Assembly: GCA_013214965.1 (NCBI GenBank) | Contig: JABSRU010000012.1 | Location: 1-39,468 of the forward strand | DNA length: 39,468 bases | Reading direction: 5' to 3' | Source of the DNA: Gammaproteobacteria bacterium | GTDB taxonomy: Bacteria > Pseudomonadota > Gammaproteobacteria > Enterobacterales > Psychrobiaceae | Shown here: piece by piece, positions 24,560 to 33,479 of the stretch | Layout: each line of letters begins with the position of its first letter | Position numbering within the stretch: the first letter of the stretch is position 1 | The notes under the pieces: model-generated | Databases searched by the model: none | The model's input: only the letters and a program-made list of their open reading frames with translations | Told to the model about the DNA's origin: nothing | Made by a program: the position numbers and the translations under genes

Positions 24560-25794
24560 TGTTCATTCACCCTTACAATTAAATAAATACAGACACAGAA
24601 TGAAATAAATATAGAGATACTAGCGGCAATGGAATAAAACCATACACCAGCTAACGTACTCATACTCAACCCTATATATAGTGCCATTGAAACAAAAACA
24701 GCATGAAAAATTTGCCAAATGAGATCGATTTTTTGTTTTTTCAGAATAATGTATGTATGTGTTAATGGTGAAAACACAAGTGTGACAAAAAATATAGGTA
24801 ATAATGCTATTGCATAAGATGAAGCTACAACCCATTCCTCTCCCATAACCAATAAAAGTATATCGTCTGAGAAAAAGAAAACAATGAACATAGCTATTAC
24901 TCCGAAGCACCCCGTAATAATCGCTATTTTAAGATAATTTTTTAGCCCATTAATTGGCGAAACATATATTTCTCGTTTCACGACATCTGACATCGCTGAT
25001 GTAAAAATACTTACTGGGGCAAGTAAAATTTTAGCAACCAAAGCATACATTGCTATACCCACCACCTCATTAGCAAAAAAACCACTAGTCAAAATAAAAA
25101 CATTTGCAGAATATCTATTTAAAAAATGAGCAGGGACCATAAAAAGTATTGTGTGTTTAGCCGCAAAAAAAACCTCTTTAATATTATTAAGATTAACCAA
25201 TGGGTGGTATTTAGATGGTAAATAATATCTTAGCAGAGTTATAGGTAGGATATTTGACAGTGCTAAACTCAATAATATTGAGTAAGGGGTAACAATATCC
25301 ATTAAATAAACGCTATAAAATATAATGGGCAATAAAGAGGCACGCAGCAGCCTAAACATTGCGTTAATTTTAAATTGGCCATCACGGATATTGTTCTGAA
25401 TGAAAAATTCATTAAGTGATAAGCTGTATATTACTAATGCTATTGATAGTGGTACTACAGCAGATTCTAAATTAATCCTTTCACTAAAAAACAACAAAGC
25501 AACTGTCAGCAATAAACTTCCCGAAATTGTTACCAAATGATAAACAAACGGGAGGTATCTACGTATTCTTTCATTTATCGTAAAAACCGTTAATTCCAAT
25601 TTTAAAGATGAAATCACAGCAAACATTGTAATTAATGAAAGAATATAATTATATTCACCAAATACTTCTGGTCCACTTATTTTAGCTATAAACGGAATAC
25701 TAAAAATAGCGATAAGTTGAGCACAAGCAACACCAATGCTTGTCGTCAAGTAATCTTTAAAGTTATTAATTTTAAATTTAGACTTAATACTCAT
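24556..25794 (-). CDS. Wzx-type lipid-linked oligosaccharide flippase
   Basis: A 412-residue membrane protein with about 12 helices and the MATE/MOP-like start FKDYLTTSIGVACAQLIAIFSIPFIAKISGPEVFGEYNYILSLI (residues about 12-55), as in Wzx/RfbX-type flippases. It would move the undecaprenyl-pyrophosphate-linked repeat unit across the inner membrane. It is coupled to the polymerase by a 4-base overlap and follows wecC by 18 bases. Its AT-richness matches the other locus-specific genes. Confidence 0.88.
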   Translation of the reverse strand: MSIKSKFKINNFKDYLTTSIGVACAQLIAIFSIPFIAKISGPEVFGEYNYILSLITMFAVISSLKLELTVFTINERIRRYLPFVYHLVTISGSLLLTVALLFFSERINLESAVVPLSIALVIYSLSLNEFFIQNNIRDGQFKINAMFRLLRASLLPIIFYSVYLMDIVTPYSILLSLALSNILPITLLRYYLPSKYHPLVNLNNIKEVFFAAKHTILFMVPAHFLNRYSANVFILTSGFFANEVVGIAMYALVAKILLAPVSIFTSAMSDVVKREIYVSPINGLKNYLKIAIITGCFGVIAMFIVFFFSDDILLLVMGEEWVVASSYAIALLPIFFVTLVFSPLTHTYIILKKQKIDLIWQIFHAVFVSMALYIGLSMSTLAGVWFYSIAASISIFISFCVCIYLIVRVNEQ

Positions 25795-25812
25795 AGAGTT
25801 AATTATAATAAC

Positions 25813-27063
25813 CTAAACTATCCCACGCGTATCAATCACTACTTTCTTTGCAAACTGTGCTCTATCTGCCGCTTTAAACTCTTTGTGATCCACTAACACG
25901 ACAATAACATTAGCTGTTTCTAACGCTGTTTCTAGTGAAGCGTGTTCAACACCCGCTTGCACTAGGTTATCTGGAATAGCTTGAACGTTTGGTTCAACAG
26001 CAATAATTTGACCGATATCCATTTTGACCAACTCTTCTACTATTTGTAGTGCTGGGCTTTCACGCAGGTCATCAATGTCTGCTTTAAATGCAAGGCCTAA
26101 ACAGGCGATAACTGGGCGTTTGAATTCGTCTGCTGCTTTGGTGATTTGATCGATCACGTAATGTGGCTTAGCGTCGTTAGTTAAACGGGCTTGGCGAATA
26201 ATGTTGGCTTCGTCTGGACAGCTGTCGACGATAAACCAAGGATCAACGGCAATACAGTGGCCGCCAACACCAGGGCCAGGATTTAAGATGTTAACTCGTG
26301 GGTGACGATTGGCTAATTTTACCAGTTCCCATACATTAATTTTTAGTTTGTCACAAATCACTGATAATTCATTAGCAAAGGCAATGTTGACATCACGAAA
26401 TGAGTTTTCGGTTAATTTGGCCATTTCTGCTGTACGGGCATTAGTGATGATACAATCGCCACGAACAAATGTTTTGTAGAGTTCCACTGCGCGTTCGCTA
26501 CAAGCATTTGACATGCCGCCAATCACGCGATCGTTTGAGACTAATTCTTGTAATACATAACCAGGTAATACACGTTCAGGACAATGAGCAACTTTAATGT
26601 CGGCGCTGTCACCTTTGTGTTGTGGAAAAGTAAGATCAGGGCGCTCTATCGCAAGCCAAGCAGCTAGTTTCTCTGTAGTGCCAACCGGTGAGGTTGACTC
26701 AAGAATAACGATATTGCCTTTCTCTAATACCGGGGCAATGGCTTTTGCCGCTGATTCAATATAAGAAAGATTTGGCCGGTGGCTACCATCGTCAGAGGCA
26801 TAAAATGGTGTTGGTACCGCAATCATGAAAGCTTCAGCGGCTTCTGGTATTGTCGTGGCTTTTAAATTGCCTGTCGACACAACACTGCGCACCACAATAT
26901 CGAGATCGGGTTCAACAATGTGAATTTTACCGGCATTGATGGTGTCTACTGCTTTTTGATTAACGTCAACACCAATCACTTGCAAACCTCGAGAGGCCAG
27001 CACCGCCGCTGTTGGTAAACCGATGTAACCTAGTCCGATAACTGATACTTTTTTAAAGCTCAT
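25813..27063 (-). CDS. wecC: UDP-N-acetyl-D-mannosamine dehydrogenase
   Basis: Oxidises UDP-ManNAc to UDP-ManNAcA using two NAD+. The Rossmann motif VSVIGLGYIGLPTAAVLASRG starts at residue 5. IAVPTPF, ILESTSPVGTTEKL, the LTENSFRDVNIAFANEL helix and the catalytic-Cys loop PGVGGHCIAVDPWFIV are all present, as is the C-terminal LAFKADIDDLRESPALQ. ATG at 27063 (GGA upstream) gives 416 residues against about 420 in E. coli. The frame extending to 27114 has no support. It follows wecB, forming the UDP-ManNAcA branch. Confidence 0.97.
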   Translation of the reverse strand: MSFKKVSVIGLGYIGLPTAAVLASRGLQVIGVDVNQKAVDTINAGKIHIVEPDLDIVVRSVVSTGNLKATTIPEAAEAFMIAVPTPFYASDDGSHRPNLSYIESAAKAIAPVLEKGNIVILESTSPVGTTEKLAAWLAIERPDLTFPQHKGDSADIKVAHCPERVLPGYVLQELVSNDRVIGGMSNACSERAVELYKTFVRGDCIITNARTAEMAKLTENSFRDVNIAFANELSVICDKLKINVWELVKLANRHPRVNILNPGPGVGGHCIAVDPWFIVDSCPDEANIIRQARLTNDAKPHYVIDQITKAADEFKRPVIACLGLAFKADIDDLRESPALQIVEELVKMDIGQIIAVEPNVQAIPDNLVQAGVEHASLETALETANVIVVLVDHKEFKAADRAQFAKKVVIDTRGIV

Positions 27064-27131
27064 TTTAATCCTTAAATTGTGTGCAATAAAATAGCTTGTT
27101 CTTAGATAAGCCATTCCAATAATTGTGTGTG

Positions 27132-28262
27132 TTAGCTAAATTTCTGCTTAATTTTATTGACGATGCGTTGACACGCGTCACCATCGCCGTATGGATTGTG
27201 GGCACGACTCATGCGACTATATTCTTTATCATCAGTTAGTAGCAGCTCTACCGCGTCAATAATCGTTTGTTTGTCTGTACCAACCAGTTTGACGGTTCCG
27301 GCATCAACTGCTTCTGGTCGTTCAGTGGTGTCGCGCATCACTAACACTGGCTTGCCTAAACTTGGTGCTTCTTCTTGAATGCCACCAGAGTCGGTTAAGA
27401 TAATATGTGATTGGTTCATTAAGTAAACAAACGGTAAATAATCCTGTGGTTCAATTAAGTAAACATTATCGACATTTTTTAAAATACGATTAACAGGCTC
27501 ACGCACGTTTGGATTTAAATGCACCGGATAAAGGATTTGTACATCTTGATGTTTAATCGCTATTTCAGCTAATGCCTCACAAATACGTTCGAAACCACCG
27601 CCAAAACTTTCGCGGCGATGTCCTGTTACTAGTACCAATTTTTTAGTTGGGTCTAACATTGGGAATAGTGATTTTAGGGTGCCATTAAGATCACTGTCAT
27701 TTGCAAGTTTTTGTTTAATCATAAACAATGCATCGATTACTGTATTGCCTGTGACTTCTAACAGGCTTTCACTAATGCCTTCCGCTATCAGATTATCTTT
27801 TGACACTTGAGTCGGTGCAAAATGTAACTGAGCAATCGCTGCGGTTAACTTACGATTACCCTCTTCTGGCCACGGCGAATATAAATTGCCAGTGCGTAAA
27901 CCCGCTTCAACATGCCCTACCGGGATTTGTTGATAATAAGCACCTAGGCTAGTGGCAAAAGTGGTTGCTGTGTCACCATGAACCAACACAATGTCTGGCT
28001 TAAATTGCTCTAACACCGGTTTTAGATTCAATAAAATATTAGTAGTGACTTGCTCTAACGACTGTCCTGGCTTCATGATATTTAAATCATAATCTGGGAA
28101 AATTTCAAACAAATTAAGCACTTGATCAAGCATTTCACGATGCTGTGCGGTAACACAGACTTTTGCATCAATTGCTGGATCATTATTTAAGGCATGCACT
28201 AACGGCGCCATTTTAATGGCTTCGGGGCGGGTGCCAAAGACACTTAGTACTTTAATTGTCAT
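27132..28262 (-). CDS. wecB: UDP-N-acetylglucosamine 2-epimerase (non-hydrolysing)
   Basis: Converts UDP-GlcNAc to UDP-ManNAc in the cytoplasm. Family blocks are [18 protein letters not shown] at the N-terminus, [47 protein letters not shown] and [29 protein letters not shown]. All catalytic acidic and His residues expected in these blocks are there. It has 376 residues, the family norm. It lies 16 bases after galU and 68 bases before the wecC start. Its product feeds WecC. Confidence 0.97.
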   Translation of the reverse strand: MTIKVLSVFGTRPEAIKMAPLVHALNNDPAIDAKVCVTAQHREMLDQVLNLFEIFPDYDLNIMKPGQSLEQVTTNILLNLKPVLEQFKPDIVLVHGDTATTFATSLGAYYQQIPVGHVEAGLRTGNLYSPWPEEGNRKLTAAIAQLHFAPTQVSKDNLIAEGISESLLEVTGNTVIDALFMIKQKLANDSDLNGTLKSLFPMLDPTKKLVLVTGHRRESFGGGFERICEALAEIAIKHQDVQILYPVHLNPNVREPVNRILKNVDNVYLIEPQDYLPFVYLMNQSHIILTDSGGIQEEAPSLGKPVLVMRDTTERPEAVDAGTVKLVGTDKQTIIDAVELLLTDDKEYSRMSRAHNPYGDGDACQRIVNKIKQKFS

Positions 28263-28278
28263 TTTTCATTCCGTCTGT

Positions 28279-29211
28279 TTAAGCTTTTAATTGTTGTTTT
28301 ACTGAGTTTTTAGCATCTTCAATGGCTAAATAGCTGCGCAGCGCGGCATTAAACTCATCGCCAAGGTTGCTTGATTTAAGTCCGTACTCAATATTTGCCA
28401 TCATGTAGCCAATTTTTGAGCCACAATCGTGTGACTTGCCTTTAAGGTGATAGGCTTCGAGGATTTCGGTTTCGCGCAATTGATGCAGGGCGTCGGTTAG
28501 TTGGATTTCGCCGCCAGCACCAGGTGCGGTTTGAGCTAATAGATCCCAAATTTTCGATGACAACACATAACGACCGGTAATGGCTAAGTTGCTTGGGGCA
28601 TCAATAATTTCTGGTTTTTCGACCATGTCGATAATTTTAGTGGTTTGTCCAGGTGTAATCGCGACACCGTCTAAATCGACCACACCGTATTGATTGACCT
28701 GCTCTTGTGGTACGGGCTCAACCATTATTTGGCTATGTTGTGTTTGGTCGAAGCGTTTTATCATTTCGGCTAGGTTGTCGATGCGGTGATCACTTTGATA
28801 TTTGTCGATAATAACATCGGGTAATAGCACCACAAATGGGTTGTCACCAATAATTGGTCGTGCCGTTAATATTGCATGGCCTAGTCCCAATGGTTGGGCT
28901 TGGCGCACTGAAATAACCGTGACCCCTTTTGGGATAATGGCACGTACTTCCGCCAGTAGGCTACGTTTTACGCGTGCTTCGAGGGTTGCTTCTAATTCAA
29001 AGCTTTTATCAAAGTGGTTTTCGATCGAGTTTTTGCTGCTGTGAGTCACTAAAATTATTTCTTTAATGCCAGCGGCTACGGCTTCGTTAACAACGTATTG
29101 AATAAGTGGGCGGTCGACAATCGGTAGCATTTCTTTTGGAATGGCTTTAGTGGCTGGTAGCATACGCGTTCCCAAACCAGCAACCGGTAAGACAGCTTTT
29201 TTAACGTTCAC
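28279..29211 (-). CDS. galU: UTP-glucose-1-phosphate uridylyltransferase
   Basis: Makes UDP-glucose from UTP and glucose-1-phosphate. The signature [25 protein letters not shown] begins at residue 6. Further motifs are [30 protein letters not shown] and [10 protein letters not shown]. It has 310 residues and a GTG start preceded by AAGGA. An ATG seven bases upstream is out of frame. It is the first gene of the exopolysaccharide operon and provides the donor for the WcaJ/VpsL-like initiating enzyme. Confidence 0.96.
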   Translation of the reverse strand: MNVKKAVLPVAGLGTRMLPATKAIPKEMLPIVDRPLIQYVVNEAVAAGIKEIILVTHSSKNSIENHFDKSFELEATLEARVKRSLLAEVRAIIPKGVTVISVRQAQPLGLGHAILTARPIIGDNPFVVLLPDVIIDKYQSDHRIDNLAEMIKRFDQTQHSQIMVEPVPQEQVNQYGVVDLDGVAITPGQTTKIIDMVEKPEIIDAPSNLAITGRYVLSSKIWDLLAQTAPGAGGEIQLTDALHQLRETEILEAYHLKGKSHDCGSKIGYMMANIEYGLKSSNLGDEFNAALRSYLAIEDAKNSVKQQLKA

Positions 29212-29704
29212 TTTTCATTTCCTTTGATAACATTGAATTACAGCCATAGGAAATAGCATGTGATTACCTATTATATCCCTATACCTATATGAAACTAGCG
29301 GCTTTCAAACCAGCTTTTCAGAAACGTAAGTATATATTAGCATTGCTTAAACACAACATTGAAAAAACAGTACTTTAGGAGTATTTTATAAAAAGCAAAA
29401 ATCAATAAGAAAGCATTTTGATGATTTTAAGCGCTACATTTTACAACTTAGGGTAAAAATAGTACCTATATAGTCTATTTTTTGGTTTCCGCATCATTTA
29501 TTAGCTCTTTTTCACCGTTATTCACTTCATTAATATACGATTAAAGTATGAGGTAATTTTTAATGATTTTGGATGTTTTATCAAAAATCACTATCATTTA
29601 TTACTTGTTTTCCTTTAGTATTAGGCTCTTAAATTATAGGGTACATTTAGTGTTCTATAATTTAAGGTGGAGTTTCTACATAAGATTGCTAACAGGATGA
29701 ATCA
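29212..29704. other. AT-rich divergent intergenic region between galU and lapD
   Basis: No gene is credible in these 493 bases. For galU, the minus strand has TATAAT at 29275-29270 with a poor -35. Near lapD lies a strong inverted repeat (separate entry). I searched by eye for a JUMPStart/ops element (GGCGGTAG) ahead of galU and found none. Confidence 0.5.
29628..29666. promoter_or_regulatory. Perfect 12-bp inverted repeat upstream of lapD
   Basis: CTTAAATTATAG (29628-29639) is an exact reverse complement of CTATAATTTAAG (29655-29666), separated by 15 bases. Each arm contains TATAAT when read outward, so the right arm could be a -10 for lapD (about 38 bases upstream of its ATG) and the left arm a -10 toward galU. 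Neither has a good -35. It may be an operator, an mRNA hairpin or a pair of back-to-back promoters. Confidence 0.5.
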
Positions 29705-31708
29705 ATGACGTCAAATCAACCCAGATCTGGAATGAGTTTACGATCACAGCTCTATGGATTGGTCATTGCCATTACGGTTGTTGCTTTTTTGGGCTCTTTG
29801 TGGGCTAGCATCTCGACCATTCGTCAATATTTAAACGATCAAATGGCCACTCATGCCCAAGACGCGGCGACGAGTTTAGGGCTGTCGATTGCCCCCTATG
29901 TTGACGAAGAAAACATTGTGATTGCCGAAACCATGATTCACGCTATTTTTGAGTCGGGTTATTATGAAGCGGTGGTGTTAACCGATCTCGATAACAAGGT
30001 GTTAGTGAGCCAACATAATGAAATGAAGATTGAAGGTGTTCCGGCTTGGTTTATTAAGCTGTTTTCTTTATCACCACCGGTCATGACTACCGAAATTAAT
30101 GATGGCTGGCGCATTGCTGGCAAGCTCAGTTTAAAAAGCCATGCGGGTACTTCTTATTTAACGCTGTGGCAGCATGCAATAAGAAACCTCAGTTCGATTT
30201 TGGTTGTTTGTATGTTTGCTTTGTTGGGGGCTTATTTTATTTTACGCTCGGTACTCGACCCGTTAGATAAAGTAGAGCATCAAGCCCTGGCGGTGTGTAA
30301 AAAAGATTTTCCGTTAATTAAAGAGATACCATCAACCCGAGAGTTGCAGGCGGTGGTGCGGGCCATGAATGCCATGGTAACTAATGTACACAAAACCTTT
30401 GATCAAATGAGCAAGCATGCCGAACGGTTGAATAAAGATGTTTATGTTGATGCCTTAACTAATTTGGGCAATCGCCGTGCCTTCGACAGTCAGTTTAAGG
30501 CCGACTGCGCTGAAATGAGCAGTGATGATACCGCTACCTTTGGTTTGGTGCAGTTGCCTTCGTTGCAAGTGATTAATAATAACTTGGGTTATCAAGCCGG
30601 CGATGAATATGTTCAGTTTGCCACTGAGATTATTAGCCGGCAGTTTAAGGAGTTTGGTAGCGCTAAAATTTATCGTGTGGCTGGCGGCTCTTTCTTCTTT
30701 ACCATTAAAGACACCTGTAGCGACGTTAAAACCATGTGTGAAGGTCTTCATGCTAAGTTTTGCGCCCTACACTCTGCTGGCTATCCCGAGGGGTTTGGTG
30801 AAATCATTGCGACTTCTTTTAATAAGCATGATTGTTCTTCTGAGCTGTTGGCACGGTTAGATACCTTGTTAACTCAGCAAACGTCGTCTCTAAAAGAAGG
30901 TGATGTTTATAATGATACCAGCTTTGCTGATTCTCATGGTTTGCACGAATGGTCGGGATTAATTGATCAGATCGTGGCTGAAAATGATGTCAAATTTATG
31001 TTTCAGCCGGTTCGTGACAGTCACAGTGATAATATTTTGTATTATGAGTTATTTACTCAGTTTTTCTCTCAACATCAGAGTGTTGCCAATAATCAACTTT
31101 ATGCGATGGCCGAGCGATTAAATAAGTCGGAGCAGCTCGATAAGTTGGTGTTAGTGGCCTTGTCTAAAATGAATTGCTTTGCCCCTGGGGTTAAGGTGGC
31201 GGTTAATTTAACCCATCAATCGCTCCATGATGATAATTTTAGGAATTGGTTGGCTCATTTTTGTTTAGATTATAGTGACCGTTTACCAAAGATTGTGTTT
31301 GAGGTGAATGAAGATGCGGTGTTGGCGTCGGTTGAGTCTAGTATGCAGTTTATTCAGATGACCAAACGTTTTGATTTCGAGATTTGTATTGAGCGCTTTG
31401 GCTCTAGTTTTACCTCGTTTAAATATTTAAAGGGCTTGGACATTGATTATTTAAAGATTGATGGCGCTTATATTCGTGATTTAGACTCTAATCCTGAGAA
31501 CAATCATTTTATTCAGGCGGTTACTCAAATTGGACATGGTGTTGGGATTAAGGTGTTGTGTAGTCATGTTGAGAATGAAACGAGCTTAAAGATGCTGGTT
31601 GAACTTAACTGTGATGGCGTGCAGGGAAATTATATTCAACCAGCTCAACATTTAATTGAAAAAGAACGACAAAAAGCGTGTATTTATTCACCAATTCAGT
31701 TAGCATAG
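29705..31708 (+). CDS. lapD: LapD-like inner-membrane c-di-GMP receptor (degenerate GGDEF-EAL)
   Basis: Transmembrane receptor that binds c-di-GMP in the cytoplasm and, in characterised systems, sequesters the periplasmic protease LapG to keep adhesins on the surface. Order: helix near residues 15-35, periplasmic LapD/MoxY-type domain (HAQDAATSLGLSIAPYVDEE), second helix near 160-180, HAMP, GGDEF-like domain from DALTNLGNRRAF, then EAL-like domain. The GGDEF motif reads AGGSFFF and the EAL motif reads YYELFTQF. The usual DDFG loop reads IERFGSSF. Both enzymatic sites look dead, as in LapD. No lapG or large adhesin is in the window. AGGA precedes the ATG. It diverges from the exopolysaccharide operon. 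Confidence 0.87.
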   Translation: MTSNQPRSGMSLRSQLYGLVIAITVVAFLGSLWASISTIRQYLNDQMATHAQDAATSLGLSIAPYVDEENIVIAETMIHAIFESGYYEAVVLTDLDNKVLVSQHNEMKIEGVPAWFIKLFSLSPPVMTTEINDGWRIAGKLSLKSHAGTSYLTLWQHAIRNLSSILVVCMFALLGAYFILRSVLDPLDKVEHQALAVCKKDFPLIKEIPSTRELQAVVRAMNAMVTNVHKTFDQMSKHAERLNKDVYVDALTNLGNRRAFDSQFKADCAEMSSDDTATFGLVQLPSLQVINNNLGYQAGDEYVQFATEIISRQFKEFGSAKIYRVAGGSFFFTIKDTCSDVKTMCEGLHAKFCALHSAGYPEGFGEIIATSFNKHDCSSELLARLDTLLTQQTSSLKEGDVYNDTSFADSHGLHEWSGLIDQIVAENDVKFMFQPVRDSHSDNILYYELFTQFFSQHQSVANNQLYAMAERLNKSEQLDKLVLVALSKMNCFAPGVKVAVNLTHQSLHDDNFRNWLAHFCLDYSDRLPKIVFEVNEDAVLASVESSMQFIQMTKRFDFEICIERFGSSFTSFKYLKGLDIDYLKIDGAYIRDLDSNPENNHFIQAVTQIGHGVGIKVLCSHVENETSLKMLVELNCDGVQGNYIQPAQHLIEKERQKACIYSPIQLA

Positions 31709-31740
31709 CCATAATTATTTTTTTGAAATGGAGATTCTCG

Positions 31741-32082
31741 ATGAAAAGACTAAATTTTGCGAGTCTATTACTCGCTGCAGTTGCCACAGCAGCAGTATCA
31801 GCTTCTGCTGTGGCAGCACCAGCAGCTCGTGTGAGTGCCGCAACAGCTAATGTTGTAAAAACAGCTCCTGCACGTGCAATCAGAGTATTGCCAACTAAAC
31901 GTTCTGCACCAAGCAGCAAAGCAAGAGCATTACCGACAAGAAGCGCAACAGCGGCAACAACTCGTTCTAGAAGTCGTGTCCCTGGTGGCCGAGTTCCTGG
32001 TGCTCCTCGCCCATTCCCAGGTGGCCCAGGTGGCGGCCCAGGTCATGGCGGCGGCTGGGGTGGTATTTCTGGCGGCTTGTAA
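31741..32082 (+). CDS. Small secreted Arg/Ala/Pro/Gly-rich protein
   Basis: A 113-residue protein of unknown function. The start ATG at 31741 follows GGAG, and a signal peptide (MKRLNFASLLLAAVATAAVS, cleavage near AVAAPA) is clear. The mature chain of about 86 residues is low-complexity and strongly basic, with many Arg and Lys and almost no acidic residues. It ends in a glycine/proline tail with GGPGGGPGHGGGWGG. It lies 32 bases after lapD and before a strong terminator, so it is probably in the lapD transcript. A cationic exported peptide could bind the acidic polysaccharide predicted for this locus, but that is speculation. Low-complexity frames in other phases here are shadows. Confidence 0.75.
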   Translation: MKRLNFASLLLAAVATAAVSASAVAAPAARVSAATANVVKTAPARAIRVLPTKRSAPSSKARALPTRSATAATTRSRSRVPGGRVPGAPRPFPGGPGGGPGHGGGWGGISGGL

Positions 32083-32103
32083 TACCCACTTTGAGGTATT
32101 GCT

Positions 32104-32130
32104 AAAAAGATCCTTCGGGATCTTTTTTTT
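32104..32130 (+). terminator. Strong rho-independent terminator
   Basis: AAAAAGATCC, loop TTCG, GGATCTTTTT and further T residues: a 10-bp perfect stem with a UUCG tetraloop and an 8-T run. A small hairpin (AATACC/GGTATT, 32081-32100) precedes it, starting in the stop codon of the small protein. Confidence 0.9.
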
Positions 32131-32171
32131 GGTTTGTTGTTGGTGATTTATTAAGTGGACTAGGGACTGGT

Positions 32172-33473
32172 TTGAACAATTTTATTTTTGGCTGTTTGTG
32201 TTTTATTTTGTTTTACGCACCTATTCCTTTAGGGGCAAATCGGATTTGGGCGAGTTCGTCGATTAGCTTTTCGGTGTTTTTGTTATTTATTGTTCATGTC
32301 TATTATTGCTTAAAACAACAACGTTCGTTGTTGCCATTGCGCCAAGCATGGCCAGTGTTAATTCCTCTGATTTCGGTTTGCGGTTGGCTAACACTGCAAC
32401 TGGGCGCTAACCTGACGTTTGATCCCTCTTTAACCCACATTATGTTGCTTAAAAGCTTAGCCTTTACTCTGTTTGCGGTGTTGGTATTTTGTTACGTTGA
32501 CTCAAGCCAGCGAGTGTTTAATTTTTCGGTGGTTATTGTCTTGTGTGGCTTGTTTCAGGCGATGTACGGCGCATGGCTTAATTTAAACCCAGGGATGCTT
32601 AGTCCAGTGTTTGGGGTGGAATATACCGACCGCACACAGGGTACGTTTATGTATCAAAACCAGATGGCCAATTATTTAGCCCTTACCTTGGGTGTTGGCA
32701 TTGGTTTGCTGGTCAGTCAATTATCGCTAAGTGCAGGCAGTACACGGTTGCGCCATCAGGTACGAGATTTAATGGCGCTGATGCTTAGCCCGAAAATGGT
32801 GATCCGCCTGAGTTTAATTATTATGATTATTGGGTTGATTTTAACCCGTTCACGAATGGGTAATTCGGCCTTTTTTATTGCGTTGGCGTTGGTAAGTTTG
32901 TTTGCATTGTTTTTTTATAATCGGCCGCCACGCAGTTTACGCTGGCTGATTGTAAGCTTTTTTGTGCTAGATTTAATTTTGATTGGTTCTATTTTTGGGG
33001 TAGAAAAAGTTAAGCAGCGTTTGGCCGAAACAAGTTTTCAGTCGGAAACCCGCGATGAAGTAGTGCGCGACTCTTTGCCGATTATTGCCGATTACCCGAT
33101 ATTTGGCACCGGTGGTGGCAGTTTTTATTCGACTTTCCCGTCTTATCATCCTGAGGTTTATTCTGGTTTTTATGATCATGCCCATAATGATTACATTCAG
33201 TTTGCGGTGGAGCTTGGTGTGCCAATGACCCTATTACTGGGGCTGATGATGTTGTATTGCTTGTGGTTGGCGTTTAAGGTGATGGTTAAACGAAAGACAC
33301 CATTATTTCAGGGAATTGCTTTTGGTTGTGCCATTGCAATTATTCATATGATTTTGCATTCGACGGTCGATTTTTCGTTACAGTCGCCAGCGATTGCGTT
33401 GATGTTTATTAGTATTTTATGTTTGGTGATTGTGGTGGCTACGCTACCTCGTCCCACGGTTAAGGATAATTAG
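32172..33473 (+). CDS. O-antigen ligase / Wzy_C-superfamily membrane protein
   Basis: A 433-residue polytopic protein with about 11-12 helices. It has the Wzy_C signature: LTRSRMGNSAFFIALAL near residue 225, then a periplasmic loop with FGTGGGSFYSTFPSYHP and FYDHAHNDYIQFAVELG near 310-345, where the His and Arg residues of WaaL-type ligases lie. The start is TTG at 32172 with AGGGA six bases upstream. The family includes O-antigen ligases, polymerases and pilin glycosylases, so the exact role is open. It is followed after 6 bases by a GT4 gene. It could be a second polymerase or a ligase serving the divergent locus. Confidence 0.85.
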   Translation: MNNFIFGCLCFILFYAPIPLGANRIWASSSISFSVFLLFIVHVYYCLKQQRSLLPLRQAWPVLIPLISVCGWLTLQLGANLTFDPSLTHIMLLKSLAFTLFAVLVFCYVDSSQRVFNFSVVIVLCGLFQAMYGAWLNLNPGMLSPVFGVEYTDRTQGTFMYQNQMANYLALTLGVGIGLLVSQLSLSAGSTRLRHQVRDLMALMLSPKMVIRLSLIIMIIGLILTRSRMGNSAFFIALALVSLFALFFYNRPPRSLRWLIVSFFVLDLILIGSIFGVEKVKQRLAETSFQSETRDEVVRDSLPIIADYPIFGTGGGSFYSTFPSYHPEVYSGFYDHAHNDYIQFAVELGVPMTLLLGLMMLYCLWLAFKVMVKRKTPLFQGIAFGCAIAIIHMILHSTVDFSLQSPAIALMFISILCLVIVVATLPRPTVKDN

Positions 33474-33479
33474 GGATTT

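Noticed and set aside
15973-29211. Exosortase among the polytopic membrane proteins
   Set aside because: The two polytopic proteins here have flippase and polymerase topology and lack an exosortase-like Cys/Arg/His arrangement that I could see.
29212-29704. JUMPStart/ops element or riboswitch ahead of the exopolysaccharide operon
   Set aside because: No GGCGGTAG-type string or recognisable riboswitch core was found on the galU strand.
29705-31708. Active diguanylate cyclase/phosphodiesterase
   Set aside because: GGDEF is AGGSFFF, the EAL motif is degenerate and the DDFG loop reads IERFG, so catalysis is unlikely. The LapD reading fits better.
31605-31919. 104-codon minus-strand frame over the end of lapD and the small basic protein
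   Set aside because: Ala-rich shadow of low-complexity sequence. The plus-strand gene has a good ribosome-binding site and signal peptide.
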